DNA from: Pedobacter sp. MR2016-24
Lineage (GTDB): Bacteria; Bacteroidota; Bacteroidia; Sphingobacteriales; Sphingobacteriaceae
DNA length: 64,000 bases
NCBI RefSeq assembly: GCF_026239655.1
Contig: NZ_JAPIVO010000005.1
Coordinates: 1-64,000, forward strand
Direction of reading: 5' to 3'
Shown here: positions 1 to 9,172 of the stretch, one piece after another
Position numbering within the stretch: position 1 is the first letter of the stretch
Layout: the number at the start of each line of letters is the position of its first letter
Translations under genes and position numbers: made by a program
The notes under the pieces: model-generated
The model's database searches: none
Told to the model about the DNA's origin: nothing
The model's input: only the letters and a program-made list of their open reading frames with translations

Positions 1-12
1 TTTTAGGAGGGG

Positions 13-582
13 TTACATTTGAGGATGAATTAAACGATTTCGGTAAGTTAATTTCTTTCCATCTGAAGCTTCACTCGTAATGACTTCAAAAGTTACGATT
101 TGCGTCACCTCGATAAAGTCGGGATTATTTTTGTTTCTTTCAATCTTGATATCAAAATGATAATCCTTGTAGTAACGCTCTAGATTGTTTGGGAGGTAGA
201 CTTTCTTTATGTCCTTCTGAATCGCTTCACTTATATCCTTAAATTTGTCCCCAAACATCACATTATTGACCATAGACCAATAATTTTCTAAATCATTCCT
301 ATTTTTTAAATAGTCTACATCATATATTATTTTGGCAAGCTCATCTTTTATAATACCTAAATATTGGATAGTCTTTAATAATGATGCAAAAATGCCTGAT
401 GTCAGTAAAATTGTTCCGACAGTAGTAAACAGACTTTTCCAGTCAGTCCTAATCCCGAAAACATCAACTTTTCCCAAAATCAAAAACACAATACTAATAA
501 TAAAGATCAGCCAGAAATAGGCTTTTTTAAAGGCATTCGCCTCGAAAACCTTTGTTACGATGCTTGAATAGTGTTGAAACAT
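13..582 (-). CDS. Two-TM membrane protein of unknown function
   Basis: I do not recognise this 189-aa protein. Two hydrophobic helices are visible (about residues 19-38 and 48-70), followed by a charged soluble tail of about 115 residues, which would be cytoplasmic if the protein is a simple hairpin. The tail holds a lysine-rich amphipathic stretch around 115-130 and ends in a beta-rich segment. It starts at an ATG and has a complete stop inside the window. Its short-tail, two-helix layout resembles small membrane sensors or effectors of accessory loci, but that is only a structural analogy. It stands alone, with about 225 bp of A/T-rich DNA between it and the next gene upstream on the map. 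Confidence 0.6.
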   Translation of the reverse strand: MFQHYSSIVTKVFEANAFKKAYFWLIFIISIVFLILGKVDVFGIRTDWKSLFTTVGTILLTSGIFASLLKTIQYLGIIKDELAKIIYDVDYLKNRNDLENYWSMVNNVMFGDKFKDISEAIQKDIKKVYLPNNLERYYKDYHFDIKIERNKNNPDFIEVTQIVTFEVITSEASDGKKLTYRNRLIHPQM

Positions 583-808
583 TGTTGAGCGTTTACAATC
601 AAATATAACTTAAATAGAATAAAAACAAGTGAGACATAATATTAAATTTCTCTATTATACATACACTAATGAATGCTACTTAATAATCTATTTTTTCCCA
701 ATCGTTTATACGAACCGTCTAACAGCTCTACGAGCACATTCATTTCGTCTGTACTGCAATGACGAAACTTGCCTGCAATATAAATGCACATTAAATACTT
801 GAAAAAGG

Positions 809-1681
809 TTAAAATTTCGCCTTGAGGCTAAGTGCATGGTAAGACTGAGATAGAAAATTCTGAGTAGGATCTTCACCCTTAATATAATCGAAACCCAATT
901 GTGCCTTTTTATCCCCCTCTTTATAAAGGTTGAAGTTTATTGAAGCAGTGAAATATTCATGCTTCCTTGTGGAAATCTCCTGAACACTTTTGGCAAAGTC
1001 CCTTCTATATTGATAATCGACTGCAAATTCAAAATGTCCTCTCATCAAAGTGGATTTGGGCAAAAGGCCAAGAATGGAATTGATTCTAAAATACCAGCGA
1101 TAAATATGACCCTTGGCTTCAGGCTTATCTGCACTAATCCTATTCTCGCTCTCAAGGCCCAAATATGGTGAATAGTTAAGGTTAAATAAATTCCATAAAA
1201 AATCAATATCTTGATTAGGGGATTTTTTTTTCCATTTATCAACCAACTTACCTCCCGGTTTTAAAGTAAATGCCAGACTTGTCCTTAAAGATTTATTATC
1301 CTTTTCCTGATCCTCATTGTACTTTCCTGAAGCAAGTAGAATTGGTATCACTTTACGTAAAGACTCTGTTCCCATATCCCATCTAAAGGCTACACCCAAT
1401 TCTCTGCTATCTTGCTTCTTGGTAACAAGTGTATTTTTATGATATTCAACATAAGGTGTTATCGTAACCTCCTTGTCACGAATATCATAACCAATCCCGA
1501 TATTGGCCGCCCATGAAGAATTTGCAGAGTCCTTTGCCTTTGTATAAATTATCGAGGCAGCCTCCGCTGTTTCGGATATAGACTGAAGCGATTTTCTGAT
1601 ACTAATTTTAGATTTGTCCTGTGTCAGAGCCAAAAAGGGTATAGATAAGATACAAAAAACAATTATTATTTTTGTCTTCAT
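809..1681 (-). CDS. Secreted, probable outer-membrane beta-barrel protein
   Basis: This 290-aa protein has a signal peptide (residues 1-20, ending LALTQ). After it come alternating hydrophobic/aromatic strands such as ASINFNLY and AQLGFDYI, and the last residue is a C-terminal Phe (LKAKF), typical of proteins inserted by the BAM complex. I infer a small outer-membrane barrel; no enzyme motif is visible. The start codon overlaps the stop of the upstream 131-aa gene in an ATGA arrangement, so the two are probably translationally coupled and work together. The family is not recognised. Confidence 0.6.
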   Translation of the reverse strand: MKTKIIIVFCILSIPFLALTQDKSKISIRKSLQSISETAEAASIIYTKAKDSANSSWAANIGIGYDIRDKEVTITPYVEYHKNTLVTKKQDSRELGVAFRWDMGTESLRKVIPILLASGKYNEDQEKDNKSLRTSLAFTLKPGGKLVDKWKKKSPNQDIDFLWNLFNLNYSPYLGLESENRISADKPEAKGHIYRWYFRINSILGLLPKSTLMRGHFEFAVDYQYRRDFAKSVQEISTRKHEYFTASINFNLYKEGDKKAQLGFDYIKGEDPTQNFLSQSYHALSLKAKF

Positions 1682-2073
1682 AGCTTGACTTTAATAAGTT
1701 CAATACATGATGAAAAAGTCTCCAAAGCCTCACATTCCGTGTTTGTGAAACTTGAATTACTTTCAGGTTTTAGAGTTAATAAAATTTGCTGAAAATAGCC
1801 CCGCAAACTACGTTTACTTTCCTTTCCCAATCTGAAATCAAATTTCAGGCTTTGAGTTGTAGGATCGTCGGCTAATGCAATTACCTCGGCAAGACTTAAA
1901 ATACTTACTTTATCTATTGCAACGCAAACTTTTTCTTTTATAAAAGCGTCGTAGTTATTTGTCTCTACCGATTTAGTAAAGGCCGCTAACAAAGTAGCTC
2001 CTGCATGTTTATTGATGATGGTTGATAACTCACCATACTCAGTGTCCCCTAATTCGAGTATAATCTTTTTCAT
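1678..2073 (-). CDS. Small cytosolic protein coupled to the barrel gene
   Basis: This 131-aa protein has no signal peptide or membrane segment and no motif I recognise. It reads as a mixed alpha/beta, mostly helical domain, with a Lys/Arg cluster near residues 84-92 (GKESKRSLRGYF). Its stop overlaps the start of the next gene by four bases (ATGA), showing a two-gene operon with the putative outer-membrane barrel. An inverted repeat that looks like an operator lies 34 bp upstream of its start (2107-2126), with a second copy further upstream. It could be an accessory or regulatory partner, but its function cannot be assigned. Confidence 0.55.
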   Translation of the reverse strand: MKKIILELGDTEYGELSTIINKHAGATLLAAFTKSVETNNYDAFIKEKVCVAIDKVSILSLAEVIALADDPTTQSLKFDFRLGKESKRSLRGYFQQILLTLKPESNSSFTNTECEALETFSSCIELIKVKL

Positions 2074-2106
2074 AAGATCAATTTAAACTCCAATAAACTG
2101 ATTAGC

Positions 2107-2126
2107 AATACCTAAAAGTAGGTATT
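2107..2126. promoter_or_regulatory. Inverted repeat, candidate operator copy 1
   Basis: A perfect 8-bp inverted repeat, AATACCTA-N4-TAGGTATT, lies 34 bp upstream of the start at 2073. A near-identical copy is at 2289-2308. The size and symmetry fit a dimeric transcription factor site. The regulator is not identified. Confidence 0.5.
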
Positions 2127-2288
2127 TAAACAAAATAGTAGCTTCTGACTGATGTTCTTATACCTTAACGATCATTTGGCCAATCTATCATAGCTAAATT
2201 ATATTGTTAGGGCTGAAAATTTAATGGCAATTTTTATAAGTACCAATCATCCAACTCAAACAGTCGCTTTTAAACTACATAATAGCCA

Positions 2289-2308
2289 AATACCTAATAT
2301 TGGGTATT
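2289..2308. promoter_or_regulatory. Inverted repeat, candidate operator copy 2
   Basis: AATACCTA-N4-TGGGTATT matches copy 1 at 15 of the 16 arm positions and has the same 4-bp spacer. It lies 178 bp upstream of the protease-nuclease start at 2486. Two copies in one divergent gap suggest shared control of both operons; this is inference. Confidence 0.45.
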
Positions 2309-2485
2309 GACAAGCAAAAATATATTAGATAAATTTATTAGAACAATACAAAAATAAATCCCCCGATTTCATTAGCCATTCCATCTTGGGACATCCTGCT
2401 CAGATTTACAAAACCATTTTAAGTCCCATATATATTCCAGCGTAAACCTTTGGTATTAAATTAACAATCTAAAATTTAAGGAGAT

Positions 2486-4636
2486 ATGTTTTTATCAGAA
2501 GAACAGTTAAAAGAATCAGAACTCAGGTTCGCTGACATCCAAAAATCCCAGTCTTTAAGTACAGAAAACGGACTGCCGAATGATATCCTGGCTATGGAAG
2601 GCCTGATGATTAATCCTGATCCCATACCCCAGGCTAATCCCGATACAGATCTTCAGGCGGCCAACCGTAAGATGACGCTGGAATACAAGGCTCCTGAACC
2701 AACTGATTTTGCTTATGAACGGGCTATTGGAAAAAATGACTCTGTATATAGCAATTTTGTGGAACTGCTAATGGATGCGAAGGAAAAGGTTGGAAGAATC
2801 CTGGTTAGAAAAGGCAGCAACCTGGCTGGATATGCCACTGGTTTTATGGTATCTCCCAGACTGATGCTCACCAACTGGCATGTATTCCAAAACGCAACGG
2901 ATGCACAGAATTCTGAGGTGCAGTTTGGTTATGAATTTGATATTACCGGCAAGGAAAAAACAGCAACTATCTTTTCTTTCCGACCTGAAGACTTCTTTTA
3001 TTCAAACAGGGATCTTGATTATTGCCTTGTTGCTGTAAGTACTGTATCACGGGATTCCGGCACAAATCTGTCTAAAATCAGTTATCTGTATCTCGATCCG
3101 GAAAAAGGGAAACTTGGGGAAGAAAAGAAGGAATCACTGAATATTATTCACCATCCGGACGGAGACTTCAAACAGCTTTCTATCCGCGAAAACCTGTTTA
3201 CAAAGAGAACGGCTACCACGATCCTTTATGAGGCAGATACTGCCCAGGGCAGCAGTGGCGGACCTGTATTTAACGACCAGTGGCAAGTAGTTGCACTACA
3301 TCATTCGGGGGTAGCGGATAAAAATGACAAGGGTGAATACATTGATAAATACGGTAATCCTGTACCTTATATTGGAGGCAAGATCCAGGAAAGTAAAATC
3401 AACTGGATCTCGAATGAAGGCATTAGAATTAGTGTAATTCTGGAAGATATTTTCAATGTTTATCCAACGCATGAGCTTGTTGCGCAGCTTAAAACCAAGA
3501 ATGAAACCGTTCGCGAATCCACTCCTGTGATAAAGTCTCCAGAGATTGAAGATAGTGTGCCTGTTACTACTGCTAATACAAACCTCTTAAAGGCAGATAG
3601 TAATGATATCCAGATCAGCATTCCGTCCAACCTGCTGGATGCGGGAACCAACATCAGCCTAAACCTGTCAAGAAATGGAGTTAAATTAAATGGCTTATCA
3701 CAGGTTGCACCAGAACAGGTGGATGAACTCTCCTTATTGGAGATCAAAAAACTGGAGCAGATTATGGATTATTCTGGATGTAGAGGTTATATCTCTAAAT
3801 TCCTGGGTACAGAAATTCCATTACCAGAACCCAATTCAATACTTAAAAAATTCATTGCTATTCCAAATGGCAGTGAATCATCAGAGCTAAAATATCATCA
3901 TTATAGTGTCCGCCACCATTCTGTGCGTAAGATGCCGGCAATCAGCGCAATAAATGTAGATGGAAGTTTGAAGCTTAGACTGGACAACTACAAAAGAAAA
4001 GATAACTGGATCCGCGACAACAGGCTGGACTTTGCTATTCAGCTGGATGATACCTATTACCGTAACAGCGGTTTTGATAAAGGCCACATGAGCCGTAGAG
4101 AAGATGCCGACTGGGGAAAGGATGCAGATGAGGCAAAACGCAATGCTGATCTGACGTGTATGCACACCAATGCTTGTCCGCAGATTGGAACGCTTAACCA
4201 GAGTTCCAGGAAAGGACTTTGGGGAAGGCTTGAACTCGAAGTGCTGGAAAGCGGCGCTATTAATGAAGGTCCTTTAACGAATAAGATCAGTGTATTCAAT
4301 GGTCCGGTTTTTCGGTATGACGACCCCGTATTCCGGGGTGTGCAGGTTCCCATGGATTTTTACAAAATCATCCTCTGGCCCACCAATACGGGTGAAATCA
4401 GGGCCACTGCCTTCTTGCTCTCCCAGTCCAGACTGGTGAAAGACATCAGGTTCGAACAACTTGACATCCACAACAACCAGGAATTCAAACTTTATCAGTA
4501 TCCGATAGCAAAACTGGCCGAAGAAACGGGGCTCGACTTTACACAGCTCATTCAAATGGATACTTATGTAGAACAGACCAGCAATAAGGATTTGGCGAGC
4601 GAACAGGAAATTGCAGCAGTTTTTAATTATCAATAA
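2486..4636 (+). CDS. Trypsin-like protease fused to DNA/RNA non-specific endonuclease
   Basis: This 716-aa protein joins two hydrolases. Residues about 100-320 form a trypsin-like serine protease with a plausible complete triad: His132 (TNWHV), Asp178 (LDYCLV) and Ser257 (GSSGGP). Residues about 465-695 form an Endonuclease_NS (NucA/Serratia nuclease) domain with catalytic His534 in DKGHM and metal-site residues Asn562 and Asn571 (NACPQIGTLNQ). The linker at 330-465 is low in complexity and may hold an adaptor segment. No signal peptide is visible, so it probably acts in the cytoplasm. AAGGAG lies just before the ATG. It heads an operon with a membrane/coiled-coil protein and a hydrolase. Protease-nuclease fusions of this kind occur in bacterial conflict loci; a role in immunity or suicide is inferred. 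One alternative is a secreted nuclease, which the lack of a signal argues against. Confidence 0.85.
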   Translation: MFLSEEQLKESELRFADIQKSQSLSTENGLPNDILAMEGLMINPDPIPQANPDTDLQAANRKMTLEYKAPEPTDFAYERAIGKNDSVYSNFVELLMDAKEKVGRILVRKGSNLAGYATGFMVSPRLMLTNWHVFQNATDAQNSEVQFGYEFDITGKEKTATIFSFRPEDFFYSNRDLDYCLVAVSTVSRDSGTNLSKISYLYLDPEKGKLGEEKKESLNIIHHPDGDFKQLSIRENLFTKRTATTILYEADTAQGSSGGPVFNDQWQVVALHHSGVADKNDKGEYIDKYGNPVPYIGGKIQESKINWISNEGIRISVILEDIFNVYPTHELVAQLKTKNETVRESTPVIKSPEIEDSVPVTTANTNLLKADSNDIQISIPSNLLDAGTNISLNLSRNGVKLNGLSQVAPEQVDELSLLEIKKLEQIMDYSGCRGYISKFLGTEIPLPEPNSILKKFIAIPNGSESSELKYHHYSVRHHSVRKMPAISAINVDGSLKLRLDNYKRKDNWIRDNRLDFAIQLDDTYYRNSGFDKGHMSRREDADWGKDADEAKRNADLTCMHTNACPQIGTLNQSSRKGLWGRLELEVLESGAINEGPLTNKISVFNGPVFRYDDPVFRGVQVPMDFYKIILWPTNTGEIRATAFLLSQSRLVKDIRFEQLDIHNNQEFKLYQYPIAKLAEETGLDFTQLIQMDTYVEQTSNKDLASEQEIAAVFNYQ

Positions 4637-4649
4637 AAAATCAATCAGC

Positions 4650-5306
4650 ATGTTAGATCATTCTACACTCATCCTCACCATCATTATTGCCGGTTTGCTT
4701 GGCGGAATCATCAATTACTTTATGGTACACGTAAAGGAAGAAGAATTCAGTAACCAGTATATTTTTTTGAAGTCGGTTTTTCTTGGATTAGGGGCTTCAG
4801 CATTGATCCCGCTTTTCCTTAGTCTTATTGGCAGCAAACTGCTGGAGCCGGTAAAAACACCTCCCTACCCTAACCTCAACTATTTCGTGATCGGCGGATT
4901 CTGCCTTGCCGGAGCCATCTATTCAAAACGCTTTATTGAGGATGTTTACGGACGGATTACCAAAGCGGAAGAAGTGGCCAAAGATGCAAAAAAGACAGCT
5001 GATGAAGCCAAAAAGACAACGAAAGAAATCGAACAGTCAGTAACAGAAACGGATGATGCTGAGGAAACAATTGGTCACGAAGCATTGCAGCTTGATACAC
5101 CTGATCCAAAGACGACGACTTACCAATCGATCCTTCGGGCCCTGCTCAATTCCCGTTATATATACAGAACTTCTACGGGGATCTCCAAAGATACGGGCAT
5201 CCAAAAGAGCGAATTAAAGGACTATCTGGATGAGATGCTGGCTTCGGGACTGATTGCTTCCAGGATAAATAAAAATGGAAACAGGGTATTTAAAGCGGTG
5301 AACTAG
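4650..5306 (+). CDS. Membrane protein with coiled coil and C-terminal winged helix
   Basis: The 218-aa product has three predicted membrane helices (about 6-24, 40-60 and 77-94). A Lys/Ala/Glu-rich coiled coil follows (about 103-136), and then a C-terminal winged-helix-like domain (about 155-218, with ILRALLNSRYIYRT and SGLIASRINKNGNRVF). I start it at the ATG 14 bp after the nuclease stop; an earlier in-frame ATG inside the nuclease gene would add 13 unlikely residues. Helix-plus-coiled-coil proteins of this shape accompany trypsin-type effectors in conflict loci, and it may resemble the YEATS-associated helix-containing family, which I cannot confirm. Likely role: membrane-tethered sensor or adaptor for the protease-nuclease. 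Confidence 0.7.
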   Translation: MLDHSTLILTIIIAGLLGGIINYFMVHVKEEEFSNQYIFLKSVFLGLGASALIPLFLSLIGSKLLEPVKTPPYPNLNYFVIGGFCLAGAIYSKRFIEDVYGRITKAEEVAKDAKKTADEAKKTTKEIEQSVTETDDAEETIGHEALQLDTPDPKTTTYQSILRALLNSRYIYRTSTGISKDTGIQKSELKDYLDEMLASGLIASRINKNGNRVFKAVN

Positions 5307-5334
5307 ATTTAGTGAATTCTTATAACATCAATTC

Positions 5335-6642
5335 ATGACTAAAATCAAAAGACAGGCTGTGATCGTTATCCATGGGATGGGCGAACAACGGCCGACAGAT
5401 ACCCTACGTAGTTTTGTGGACGGGGTGAAATGGCAAATGGAGCAGAACGATCCCAGCGAGGTAAATGTTAAAGTCCGTAGCAAGCCGGACAGCATTGGCG
5501 ATATCTATGAGACGGTGCGCCTAAGTATGGAGAGCAATTATAAAGCCGCCCGCCCTATTACAGATTTTTATGAGTTTTACTGGGCGCACAATATGCGCGG
5601 TACCACTTTTGGAAATATGTCTGCCTGGTTAAAACAGGTCGTATTTGTAAAAGTAAGTAGAGTCCCCCGGCATCTCCAAAAGATCTGGTGGACCATTTGG
5701 GGCATCTTTGTACTGGGAATTGCACTTTCCTTACTGGTTGCACAGTCCTTCGATCTGTCGGCTATCCAAAAAGCGCTAATTGCTTTCTTTGGTGGTAGCA
5801 TCGTATCCTTTGTTATTGGGTTTGTAACTGCTTTCTTAAAGAATTCATTTTTGAACTCACTTGGGGATGTGGCCCGTTACATGACGCCGGAACCTAATAA
5901 CATCAAAGACCGCAGCGAAATCCGTCAGCAGGGCATAAATTTTCTGAAAAAACTGCATGCTGTAAATAACCGCACCCGACCGGAACGGATCATCGTCGTT
6001 GCGCACAGTCTGGGTTCGGTAGTGGCATATGATCTTTTGAGACTACTATGGACTGAATACAACACTCAATATAATACTTTACCAACTAATGGACAGCCTA
6101 TGCTGGATAAAGTCAATAACTTCTCAGTCAACCCAAACACTATTGCGGGCAATTTTAGTACTTTCACTGATGCCCAGCACTCCTATTGGAAGGAAGCCCG
6201 GGCATTGGAAAATCCATGGTTGATTACAGACTTCATCACCCTGGGGGCAGCAGTCAATTCACTGGACTACTTTATGGTCAACAAAGTGCCAATTAAAAAG
6301 CTCATCGAGCAGCGCGAGATTCCGGTATGCCCGCCTGAAATAGATACAAAGGACCAGAAGATATATTACCTTGGGGATATGGAACTGAATGGCAAACAGA
6401 CCAACAAATGCATAGAGGTTCCTCATCACGGCGCACTTTTCGCCATGGTTCGCTGGACCAATATTTATTACACTTCGGATTTTGTGGGCGGTCCTGCTCA
6501 GCGTGTTTTTGGGACTGGAATAGCTGATATTAAAATTGACCGCAAATCATTATGGTGTTATCCGGGCGGTCATACCGATTATTGGACACCCGGAAAAGAC
6601 AAACAGGCACTTATTAAGATCGTTTCCGCGATGAGTCTTTAG
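5335..6642 (+). CDS. Membrane-associated alpha/beta hydrolase (lipase/esterase-like)
   Basis: This 435-aa protein opens with the typical first strand and oxyanion segment VIVIHGMGEQRP (about residues 9-20). The nucleophile elbow is AHSLGS with Ser225, and a late His in GGHTDYW is a candidate third triad residue. Between the first strands and the nucleophile lies an insertion with two membrane helices (about 117-138 and 145-167), so the enzyme is anchored in the inner membrane. It is third in the operon, 28 bp after the coiled-coil gene, and is followed by a strong hairpin. A lipase acting on membrane lipids as an effector next to a protease-nuclease would fit a conflict system, but substrate and trigger are unknown. 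Confidence 0.72.
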   Translation: MTKIKRQAVIVIHGMGEQRPTDTLRSFVDGVKWQMEQNDPSEVNVKVRSKPDSIGDIYETVRLSMESNYKAARPITDFYEFYWAHNMRGTTFGNMSAWLKQVVFVKVSRVPRHLQKIWWTIWGIFVLGIALSLLVAQSFDLSAIQKALIAFFGGSIVSFVIGFVTAFLKNSFLNSLGDVARYMTPEPNNIKDRSEIRQQGINFLKKLHAVNNRTRPERIIVVAHSLGSVVAYDLLRLLWTEYNTQYNTLPTNGQPMLDKVNNFSVNPNTIAGNFSTFTDAQHSYWKEARALENPWLITDFITLGAAVNSLDYFMVNKVPIKKLIEQREIPVCPPEIDTKDQKIYYLGDMELNGKQTNKCIEVPHHGALFAMVRWTNIYYTSDFVGGPAQRVFGTGIADIKIDRKSLWCYPGGHTDYWTPGKDKQALIKIVSAMSL

Positions 6643-6647
6643 TTGAA

Positions 6648-6688
6648 CCATTAATTACCTTAAAGTTGAAATTTAAGGCAATTAATGG
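6648..6688. terminator. Bidirectional terminator hairpin
   Basis: The 17-nt arms at 6648-6664 and 6672-6688 are complementary except for one position, around a 7-nt loop. The hairpin sits between convergent genes ending at 6642 and 6714 and can serve both. Confidence 0.75.
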
Positions 6689-6713
6689 TCAGGAAGCTAA
6701 CATTGGGCAAATC

Positions 6714-8855
6714 TTACTTTTTATTGAGATCAGGCAATTGCCGAATAAATAAATCTCTGCTTAAAACATAAGCAAATGGGGACACATTTGGCTCAGATTG
6801 GTCAACTGTCTTTCCGCTTTCTAGTTCATAAATGATTCTTTTGTTACCATCCCGGCGGCTGTCATAACCTTTGTCTTCATACAACTTAACAAGATGATCG
6901 AAACGACTGGCAGTTCTATTTTCATAGGATTTTAGTTTGATACTCAGCTGGCTCCTGTTGAGTCTTAAAAAATCTGCCACCTCATCTTTCCGCTCTTTAC
7001 TATCAGTTTTAGTGGAATGTAAATCTGCCTGCAAATCTTCATCTACTTCCTTTATAATCATCGCAATCAGTGCAATAGGCGTGTTTTCATTATCGTTACA
7101 ACCGGCAATTAAGCCTTCCAATGATTTCTTACCTTTGAATTCATCAGCAAAAACCCCTTTATCATGGGCAGGTATTGTAAAGGATATAAATACCATGTTG
7201 AGTTCGGTAGAATTGTATTTATCATCACCGTTATCTTCTACATTAATCTCAATCGTCTGCATATTTAAACCTACTTTTCCTGTATAGGTAGCATTTCTTG
7301 TTCGCTCATGGTAAAACAGGGCTTTGAATGCAGCCAGATTCTCATCATAACTGATGGTTAACCGGTCCTTCCGCACCTTCTGAAAAATCTCGTCTGTATC
7401 TGCTTTCTCCGCAATCTGATCTCCGTAGAAGTAATAAATGCTATAATTACCCTGGCAGGCATCCAGAATAGGATGAGCGTCTATACCGTTTCTGGAATCC
7501 ATCCACTTCGCAAGGGAGTTTTCACCCTCTTCCAAAGAAGAGATACGTGTACTCGGCTGTGTAAGGCGGTTAAGATCTCTTCTGGCCAGGAAACGTCTGA
7601 TCAGTAAGGGAATTTCTTTAAACTCCTTCTGATCGTCATCGGGATTGTAATCATGGCTCAGTTTAGGGAAAAGTTGTTCAGCCGGAAGTTTCCGCTCTTC
7701 AGGGTTTAAATCAAATTTAATATTAGAGTCATCGAAATGCTGAAACAGCACACTTTTGGTTACATAGCGACTGGAATAAACAGAATAATACATATGGAAT
7801 CCAATAAGCACATCCGGATTAGCTTCAGAGGTTAGGGTGAGCACGATATAGGAAACAGATTCAGGGCTCCGGTCTTTCTGGTCTCTCCAGAGTTCAAAGA
7901 CCAGCGAATTGGTGCTCACAACATCTGTCACCATTCCTGTATATTGATAAGTTTGTGTATCGCCAGACTGATCCGAATGGTAACGGCTCTGCATGAACAC
8001 ACCATACTGGCTTTTATTGTTTTCTCTTTCATAGCGGATTTCGAGCGGACTGATTGAAATTCCATAATCCGAGCTGCTGCTATGGCATCCATCGGTACGC
8101 TGGAAACAGAGCCATCGGGAACCTTTGAAATTGCGTAGCCGGTCGCCCGGATTCCATAGTGCATGATGTCTTTTAACGATGCCCTCATAAAAGTTAAAAT
8201 CGCCTATGACGCTCGCTGTCTCCGGGTATTCCTTTAAGAATTCAGCTTCAATAGCCTCCATTACTTTTTCATCAGCCTTAGTAGCTGCGGGATCTTCCTG
8301 TGTGAGTTTTTTTGCAAAGGCGATGAGCTTCTTAGCCATTGCCTTGGTGGTTACACCAGTCTGGCTGAAAGTCCTGACCAGACCATTATTATCCTTTGTG
8401 GTTTTACCAAGAGCATTATTTAATTCCTGGCAAACACGGGCAACATTCCACTTTTCATTTTCATTCAGATGTACCCTGCCTTGATATTTCTCCACGTGAA
8501 TCTTACCTTTCAGTGCAATAGCTAAAGAAATCACTTCCTTGCTATTTTTTAGCAGCAGGATATCCTCATAGCCTACTTTTACCGGCGTGCCTTTATAGTC
8601 AATGCCCTGAGCTCTCCATGAGCGTTCTACTTCATCTTCAAAATCAACTCCCGTAGTGACACGTTCAATTACTTCAGCGTGCACAGCCCCATTTGGAAAA
8701 ATCGTACCATAATCTTCCCAGAGATATTGCTGGTATTCACCTGGATTTTTAATAAAGTTCCGGAGGATGATTTGCCATGCCTTTCTGAGGTAACGATTTT
8801 CAACTTTCATAACTTCCTTATATTGAGTTTCTAAAGCTAGCGAATCGGATCGCAT
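6714..8855 (-). CDS. Large protein of unknown function (713 aa)
   Basis: I do not recognise this protein. It has no signal peptide or membrane segment, so it is probably cytoplasmic. The N-terminal third is helical and charged. The middle (about 230-420) is rich in Tyr/Phe and beta-prone segments (FELWRDQKDR, FHMYYSVYSS). A second beta-rich portion follows around 480-600, and a helical charged region at 620-690 ends with a basic segment (YDSRRDGNKRIIYE). A second in-frame ATG (Met16, VMKVENRY) is an alternative start. It converges on the protease-nuclease operon across a shared terminator and may belong to the same accessory block. The size and lack of known domains would fit a lineage-specific sensor or toxin, but this is not supported by any motif. 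Confidence 0.6.
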   Translation of the reverse strand: MRSDSLALETQYKEVMKVENRYLRKAWQIILRNFIKNPGEYQQYLWEDYGTIFPNGAVHAEVIERVTTGVDFEDEVERSWRAQGIDYKGTPVKVGYEDILLLKNSKEVISLAIALKGKIHVEKYQGRVHLNENEKWNVARVCQELNNALGKTTKDNNGLVRTFSQTGVTTKAMAKKLIAFAKKLTQEDPAATKADEKVMEAIEAEFLKEYPETASVIGDFNFYEGIVKRHHALWNPGDRLRNFKGSRWLCFQRTDGCHSSSSDYGISISPLEIRYERENNKSQYGVFMQSRYHSDQSGDTQTYQYTGMVTDVVSTNSLVFELWRDQKDRSPESVSYIVLTLTSEANPDVLIGFHMYYSVYSSRYVTKSVLFQHFDDSNIKFDLNPEERKLPAEQLFPKLSHDYNPDDDQKEFKEIPLLIRRFLARRDLNRLTQPSTRISSLEEGENSLAKWMDSRNGIDAHPILDACQGNYSIYYFYGDQIAEKADTDEIFQKVRKDRLTISYDENLAAFKALFYHERTRNATYTGKVGLNMQTIEINVEDNGDDKYNSTELNMVFISFTIPAHDKGVFADEFKGKKSLEGLIAGCNDNENTPIALIAMIIKEVDEDLQADLHSTKTDSKERKDEVADFLRLNRSQLSIKLKSYENRTASRFDHLVKLYEDKGYDSRRDGNKRIIYELESGKTVDQSEPNVSPFAYVLSRDLFIRQLPDLNKK

Positions 8856-9172
8856 CCTGGTTTACATTTCACATTTTATTTATTCACATTCCGTACAAAA
8901 ATTTATATATAATGGAAATGGTAATGGGAGAAAAAATGCAAGTTAGTCACTATAGATTTGCTTCAGCAGCCTCGGGTTTGCTCTACATGACAACTTTATT
9001 AAACTTTTAAGTGTGAATGCCATTGCCTGGTCAGCCGGGAATTCATTTTAAATACTCATGCCCAAAATTAAAACGAACAAGACTTGATTGGAACCACAAA
9101 TTACGCAAAAATCCTTAGGAATTATTGCGAAAAACATGAATTGAACAAATAAGAAGACTAAACAAAAAAACA
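8856..9172. other. Divergent intergenic gap
   Basis: This 317-bp gap lies between the leftward 713-aa gene and the rightward MACPF-like lipoprotein gene. I see no small gene, repeat or clear promoter consensus in it. Confidence 0.4.

Larger units (their letters stand above)
2074..2485. other. Divergent intergenic region, A/T-rich
   Basis: This 412-bp gap separates the leftward two-gene operon from the rightward protease-nuclease operon. I see no open frame of note. Its content is two copies of an inverted repeat (listed separately), and a run of A/T-rich sequence close to the protease start. I find no clear TAnnTTTG promoter element. Confidence 0.5.
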
